Shown: positions 5,946-8,580 of the stretch, piece by piece
How positions within the stretch are numbered: the first letter of the stretch is position 1
How the letters are laid out: every line of letters starts with the position of its first letter
Source of the DNA: Desulfobacteraceae bacterium
GTDB lineage: Bacteria > Desulfobacterota > DSM-4660 > Desulfatiglandales > HGW-15
DNA length: 8,580 nt
Direction of reading: 5' to 3'
Assembly: GCA_003819975.1 (NCBI GenBank)
Contig: RPPU01000159.1
Coordinates: forward strand, 1-8,580
Program-made: the position numbers and the translations under genes
Notes under the pieces: model-generated
The model's input: the letters and a program-made list of their open reading frames with translations, nothing else
Database searches by the model: none
What the model was told of the DNA's origin: nothing

Positions 5946-5971
5946 TTTTAGCAATTACTCAGGTGCTAAAA
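5946..5971. terminator. 8-bp inverted repeat just after the selenoprotein gene, weak terminator candidate
   Basis: TTTTAGCA (5946-5953) and TGCTAAAA (5964-5971) are perfect inverted repeats around a 10-base loop, two bases after the stop codon. The stem is AT-rich and no T-run follows, so intrinsic termination is doubtful. Its position at the end of the putative three-gene unit is the main argument for a role. Confidence 0.3.
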
Positions 5972-5986
5972 GAGCCGTTGAATATG

Positions 5987-6118
5987 ACCGTTCGTGCTGA
6001 GCCTGTCACCAAGCTCAGGAGAGCTCGGGTGAAGTATGAACTTATAAAAATTGCCTGTACACCCTTCGACCGATGATTTTGCGAACGCAAAATCATACGC
6101 TCAGGGCAAACGGGTGTA
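5987..6118. repeat. composite dispersed repeat region with CTGAGC/GCTCAG and nested hairpins
   Basis: The first part has GACCGTTCGTGCTGAGCCTG, with CTGAGC (5997-6002) pairing to GCTCAG (6013-6018). It resembles the widespread 'GTTCGTGCTGAGCTTGTCGAAG' intergenic repeat. The second part begins ACACCCTTCGAC and ends CTCAGGGCAAACGGGTGTA, the other common half of that repeat. A perfect 10-bp hairpin, ATGATTTTGC (6073-6082) and GCAAAATCAT (6087-6096) with a GAAC loop, sits in its middle. Outer arms TACACCC (6058-6064) and GGGTGTA (6112-6118) enclose it. No gene is present. The resemblance to a known repeat type is from memory. Confidence 0.65.
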
Positions 6119-6134
6119 GAATAGATTCGCTTGA

Positions 6135-6407
6135 GTAGTAACGGCTGCTTCCCAGGGCTCTTTGGAGATTCTGAAATACTTGACAGAGCAAAAGATTGAG
6201 GTTAATCATCAAAAAAATGTGGATGGCTATACCGCTTTAATGTTGGCCGTGGATAAAGGCAACCCTGAAAAGGTCCGGGTATTGCTTCAAGCGGGAGCCG
6301 ATAAAAATATCAAAAATCGAAACGGTGAAACGGGTCAGGATATCAATAGGAAAGTGAATTTCAAAAAAATCCAAATTTTCAATGAAATAGAAAAATTATT
6401 AAAATAA
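6135..6407 (+). pseudogene. 3' remnant of an ankyrin-repeat protein gene
   Basis: The open frame from 6135 reads TAASQGSLEILKYLTEQKIEVN and then DGYTALMLAVDKGNPEKVRVLLQAGADKNIKNRNGET. This is the second half of one ankyrin repeat, one full repeat, and a terminal cap. The homology (AASQGSLEI) begins upstream of the only possible start (TTG, 6162), which has no convincing ribosome binding site. The frame is closed by a TGA at 6132 just after a repeat element. The 5' part was therefore probably lost when the repeat region formed or recombined here. If the TTG is used, an 81-residue protein could still be made. Ankyrin repeats mediate protein-protein contacts; two repeats alone are rarely stable. 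Confidence 0.75.
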
Positions 6408-6460
6408 GTATGCTCGGTAAGCAAGGGGAAAGCAGGGGAAGACTCCGGGAAAAAAGAAAG

Positions 6461-6490
6461 TTGCATCCATTATCGCGATTATGGTAAAAT
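6461..6490 (+). promoter_or_regulatory. probable sigma-70 promoter of the branched-chain amino-acid ABC transporter operon
   Basis: TTGCAT (6461-6466) and TAAAAT (6485-6490) are 18 bases apart. The -10 is preceded by TGG (6482-6484), an extended -10 element. Transcription would begin near 6497, leaving a leader of about 137 bases before the livK-like ATG. This is visible sequence, but promoter strength and use are inferred. Confidence 0.5.
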
Positions 6491-6634
6491 CCGACCGGGA
6501 GGCAAAATCGGGCTGTTCCGCTATCCTCATCAAGCCCGCGGGGCACCCGTTGTTCATTGAATAGAGTCAACCCATCCTTTTATCCATACAATATCTTTTT
6601 AGTAACGACGCATTGTTATACAGGAGGAAGAGAG
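6491..6634 (+). other. leader of the transporter operon, no riboswitch recognised
   Basis: This 144-base stretch has a small GC-rich hairpin, GCCC (6534-6537) and GGGC (6541-6544), and a further pairing of CCGA (6491-6494) with TCGG (6508-6511). I compared it by eye with glycine, guanidine, ZTP, fluoride and c-di-GMP aptamers and saw no match. The region ends with AGGAGG (6622-6627), a near-perfect ribosome binding site for the next gene. Confidence 0.4.
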
Positions 6635-7819
6635 ATGAAAAGACTGGCTTTGATCGTGATCCTTGGGCTTTGCGCATTCTTTTTAATCAACAACCTATTT
6701 GCCGAAGATCTGAAATTCAGCATTCCCTTGCCGCTCACCGGCGCCCAGGCCAAATTCGGGGAGATCGAGAAAAATGCCTATTTGATCGCTCTCGAAGAAA
6801 TCAACGCTGCCGGAGGAATCAAGGGCAAAAAAGTGCTTCTGGAATTCGAGGATTCCCAGGGAAAGCCCGAGGTCTCGCGGGCCATTGCCGAGAAACTGAT
6901 CGATGTAAAAAAACAACCGGTGCTTTTCGGCGAATACAGTTCTTCCTGTTCCAAGGCCATGGCGGCCCTGGCCGAGGAGCGCAAAATCCCCTACTTGGTC
7001 GTCACGGGCGCCACGGACGATATCACCCAGCAAAATTACAAATATGTCTTTCGCATGAATCCGACCAATGCCTATTATGCCAGCGGCATGATGTCTTTTT
7101 TAAAAGAGGTCGTCAAACCCACCTCGATCGCCATCCTTTATGAAAGTTCCGATTTCGGCACTTCGGGCGCCGACGATATGGTGAAGCAGGCTGAAAAAAT
7201 CGGCATGAAGGTCCTGGTCAAGGAAAAATACGAAAAGGGCGCGGTCGATTTCAAGCCGATTCTTTCCAAAGTAAAATCGGAAAGACCGGATGTGATCTAC
7301 ATGGTTTCTTATGTCATGGATGCCTCCTTGTTGATGAAGCAGATCAAGGAACTGCGCATCGACGCCAAGCTTTTTGCCGGGGGCGCGGCCGGTTTTGCCA
7401 TCCCGGAATTTATCGATAATGCCAAAGAGGCGGCGGAATATGTGGTGACTTCCACGCTTTGGAGCCCGCAGGTGAGTTATAAGGGGGCCAAGGAGTTTGC
7501 CGAGAAATATAAAAAAATTTACAAGGACTATCCCTCTTATCACGGCGCCGAAGCCTATGCGGCTCTGTATGTCATCAAGGACGTGCTGGAAAGAGCCAAG
7601 TCCGCGACCCCGGACGACATCCGCGTCAGCTTGCGCAACACCAATTTGATGACCGCCTTCGGCATTGTCTCTTTCGAAGATCGGGAGGGTTATACCAACC
7701 AGAACTTTATGGATACTCTGGTGATGCAGGTGATCAAAGGCCAGCACGAGACCATTTGGCCGCTGAAGTACGCGAGCAAGAAATACATTTATCCCATTCC
7801 GAAGTGGAAGGAGAGGTAA
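6635..7819 (+). CDS. livK: branched-chain amino-acid-type ABC transporter periplasmic substrate-binding protein (LivK-like)
   Basis: The start is the ATG at 6635, seven bases after AGGAGG (6622-6627). An in-frame TTG at 6557 would bury the signal peptide and is rejected. The 394-residue product opens with a signal peptide (MKRLALIVILGLCAFFLINN, cleavage likely after LFA at residue 23; the lone Cys is not in a lipobox). The mature part has IPLPLTGAQAKFGEIEKNAY, EINAAGGIKGKKVLLEFEDSQ, LFGEYSSSCSKAMAALAEERKIP and VFRMNPTNAYYASGM. This is the Periplasmic_BP_6 type I fold of LivJ/LivK-like proteins. It captures a ligand, perhaps a branched-chain or other amino acid or an amide, and hands it to the permease encoded 188 bases downstream. 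Ligand specificity cannot be read. Confidence 0.93.
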   Translation: MKRLALIVILGLCAFFLINNLFAEDLKFSIPLPLTGAQAKFGEIEKNAYLIALEEINAAGGIKGKKVLLEFEDSQGKPEVSRAIAEKLIDVKKQPVLFGEYSSSCSKAMAALAEERKIPYLVVTGATDDITQQNYKYVFRMNPTNAYYASGMMSFLKEVVKPTSIAILYESSDFGTSGADDMVKQAEKIGMKVLVKEKYEKGAVDFKPILSKVKSERPDVIYMVSYVMDASLLMKQIKELRIDAKLFAGGAAGFAIPEFIDNAKEAAEYVVTSTLWSPQVSYKGAKEFAEKYKKIYKDYPSYHGAEAYAALYVIKDVLERAKSATPDDIRVSLRNTNLMTAFGIVSFEDREGYTNQNFMDTLVMQVIKGQHETIWPLKYASKKYIYPIPKWKER

Positions 7820-7823
7820 AGAG

Positions 7824-7855
7824 AGGCTGTAGGCTGAAGGGGCTTAGGCTGTAGG
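7824..7855. repeat. heptamer-based GGCTGTA/GGCTGAA low-complexity repeat
   Basis: AGGCTGTAGG occurs twice (7824-7833 and 7846-7855), joined by GGCTGAA and GGGGCTTA variants, so the stretch is a short run of degenerate 7-base units. It lies right after the binding-protein stop codon. Such GGCTGNA runs recur in some environmental genomes in my recollection. No gene or terminator is formed. Confidence 0.5.
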
Positions 7856-7897
7856 AATTTTGTCGATATTTTAAATTAGCGGTTGCGCGTCGTCCGG

Positions 7898-7955
7898 GTA
7901 GGGGCGACCGATGTAGAGACGTAAAAATTATCTCTACAGAGCCGGTCGCCCCTAC
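7898..7955. repeat. two-tier palindromic element with GTAGGGGCGACCG ends between livK and livH
   Basis: The arms GTAGGGGCGACCG (7898-7910) and CGGTCGCCCCTAC (7943-7955) pair perfectly over 13 bp. Inside them TGTAGAGA (7912-7919) and TCTCTACA (7931-7938) pair over 8 bp around an 11-base loop. The element could fold into a long hairpin in the mRNA between the two transporter genes, lowering expression of the permease or protecting the upstream message. It is flanked by an imperfect direct repeat (7858-7875 and 7976-7994) and shares its ends with the palindrome at 3244-3271. It probably belongs to a mobile, non-coding repeat family. Confidence 0.75.
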
Positions 7956-8007
7956 GGCTACCATCATCGATAATCTTTTGTCGATGTTTTTAAAGGTTAT
8001 AATCCCC

Positions 8008-8580
8008 ATGGTCCAACTCGAACTTTTTTTGCAAACCCTGATCGCCGGGATTTTACTGGGCGGGCTGTATGCCCTGATCGGCATGGGTATGACCCTGATC
8101 ATGGGCGTGATGAAGATCATCAACCTGGCTCACGGGGAGCTCATGATGGTGGCCATGTACATTGCTTTCTGGCTTTTCACCTTGCTCCATATCGATCCTT
8201 ATCTGGCGGTTTTCGTGGCCATGCCGGCGCTTTTTTTCCTGGGCATTGCTTTGCAGAAGTTTTTAATCAATCCGGTGATGAAGGTGGATTCGATCCTGCC
8301 GGAAAACCAGGTGATTCTCACCGTGGGCATCGGCATGGTGCTGGCCAATCTGGCCACTCTCTTTTTCACCTCCAACTACCGTTCGACGCCGGTGGATTAT
8401 GCCACCAAAGCTTTTTATTTGACCGATTTTTGGAAAAACGCGCCCATTGAACTTTCGCTTTCCGCGGCTTGGTCCCTATCTTTTCTGATCGCCGTGTTCA
8501 TCACCGTACTGCTTTGGTTTTTCCTGAGCCATACCGATCTCGGCAAATCGATCCGGGCCACGGCCCAGGACGCGGATGCG
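8008..8580 (+). CDS. livH: branched-chain amino-acid-type ABC transporter permease (LivH-like), partial at 3' end
   Basis: From the ATG at 8008 there are 191 open codons to the window edge. The start MVQLELFLQTLIAGILLGGLYALIGMGMTLIMGVMKIINLAHGELMMVAMY is the classical LivH N-terminus, with the 'G..YaL.a.Gl.li.Gv...iN.AHGe..m.ga' pattern. Several hydrophobic helices follow: residues about 8-35, 45-60, 62-80, 94-112 and 151-173. The visible end SIRATAQDADA matches the conserved cytoplasmic loop that contacts the ATPase. AAAGG (7992-7996) lies 11 bases upstream, a little far. The protein would form the inner-membrane channel with a LivM-like partner and ATPases, presumably encoded beyond the window. 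About a third is missing. Confidence 0.95.
   Translation, partial: MVQLELFLQTLIAGILLGGLYALIGMGMTLIMGVMKIINLAHGELMMVAMYIAFWLFTLLHIDPYLAVFVAMPALFFLGIALQKFLINPVMKVDSILPENQVILTVGIGMVLANLATLFFTSNYRSTPVDYATKAFYLTDFWKNAPIELSLSAAWSLSFLIAVFITVLLWFFLSHTDLGKSIRATAQDADA

Noticed and set aside
5946..6118. CRISPR array
   Set aside because: The repeats are hairpins of different sequence without regular repeat-spacer units, and no cas gene is present.
6557..6634. TTG at 6557 as start of the LivK-like protein
   Set aside because: It would place 26 residues before an obvious signal peptide; the ATG at 6635 has a near-perfect AGGAGG.
7100..7747. Long minus-strand frame of 215 codons opposite livK
   Set aside because: It lies wholly antisense to a clear substrate-binding protein gene and its peptide shows only codon-mirror composition.

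Overview
The window is a mosaic bacterial segment, probably from an uncultured Gram-negative organism. A periplasmic-type amino-acid ABC transporter, moderate base composition and many short dispersed intergenic repeats point that way. The phylum cannot be fixed from the sequence; Omnitrophota- or Desulfobacterota-like genomes are only a guess. UGA is used as a normal stop by mazE, abiEi, abiEii and the 4171 gene, so the genome is not one in which UGA has been broadly reassigned.

Layout. (1) 1-356, minus strand: the N-terminal two thirds of a GNAT acetyltransferase, cut by the window edge. (2) 563-1186: a MazEF-type toxin-antitoxin operon (RHH antitoxin then MazF/PemK toxin) with a consensus promoter framed by an inverted repeat. 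(3) 1511-3072: a type IV AbiEi/AbiEii toxin-antitoxin pair with a 4-base start/stop overlap. Regions 2 and 3 form a small defence or stability cluster. (4) 3362-5944: a putative three-gene unit. It holds an HEXXH metallopeptidase-like protein with a membrane segment, a 387-residue protein of unknown function, and a DsbA/FrnE-type thioredoxin-fold protein. (5) 5945-6407: repeats carrying hairpins, then the 3' remnant of an ankyrin-repeat gene. (6) 6461-8580: the start of a branched-chain amino-acid-type ABC transporter operon, with a LivK-like binding protein and the N-terminal part of a LivH-like permease.

The main discovery is at 5327-5944. The FrnE/DsbA-like gene has one in-frame TGA (5369-5371), exactly where the first cysteine of the CPWC active site belongs. 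It therefore reads SDYV-U-PWCYF and is best explained as a selenoprotein with a UxxC redox centre. A 9-bp stem with a CGGGC loop lies 20 nt after the TGA, which is the place and loop type expected of a bacterial SECIS. A standard gene caller would miss the start and active site and call only a truncated gene from about 5432. The gene overlaps the unknown 387-residue gene by 8 bases, so the two are probably co-translated and may be functionally linked.

The intergenic regions contain several repeat types: GTAGGGG-ended palindromes, CTGAGC/GCTCAG hairpin repeats, GGCTGTA-type heptamers and ACCACGGAT-type low-complexity tracts. One palindrome lies between livK and livH inside an imperfect 18-19 bp direct repeat.
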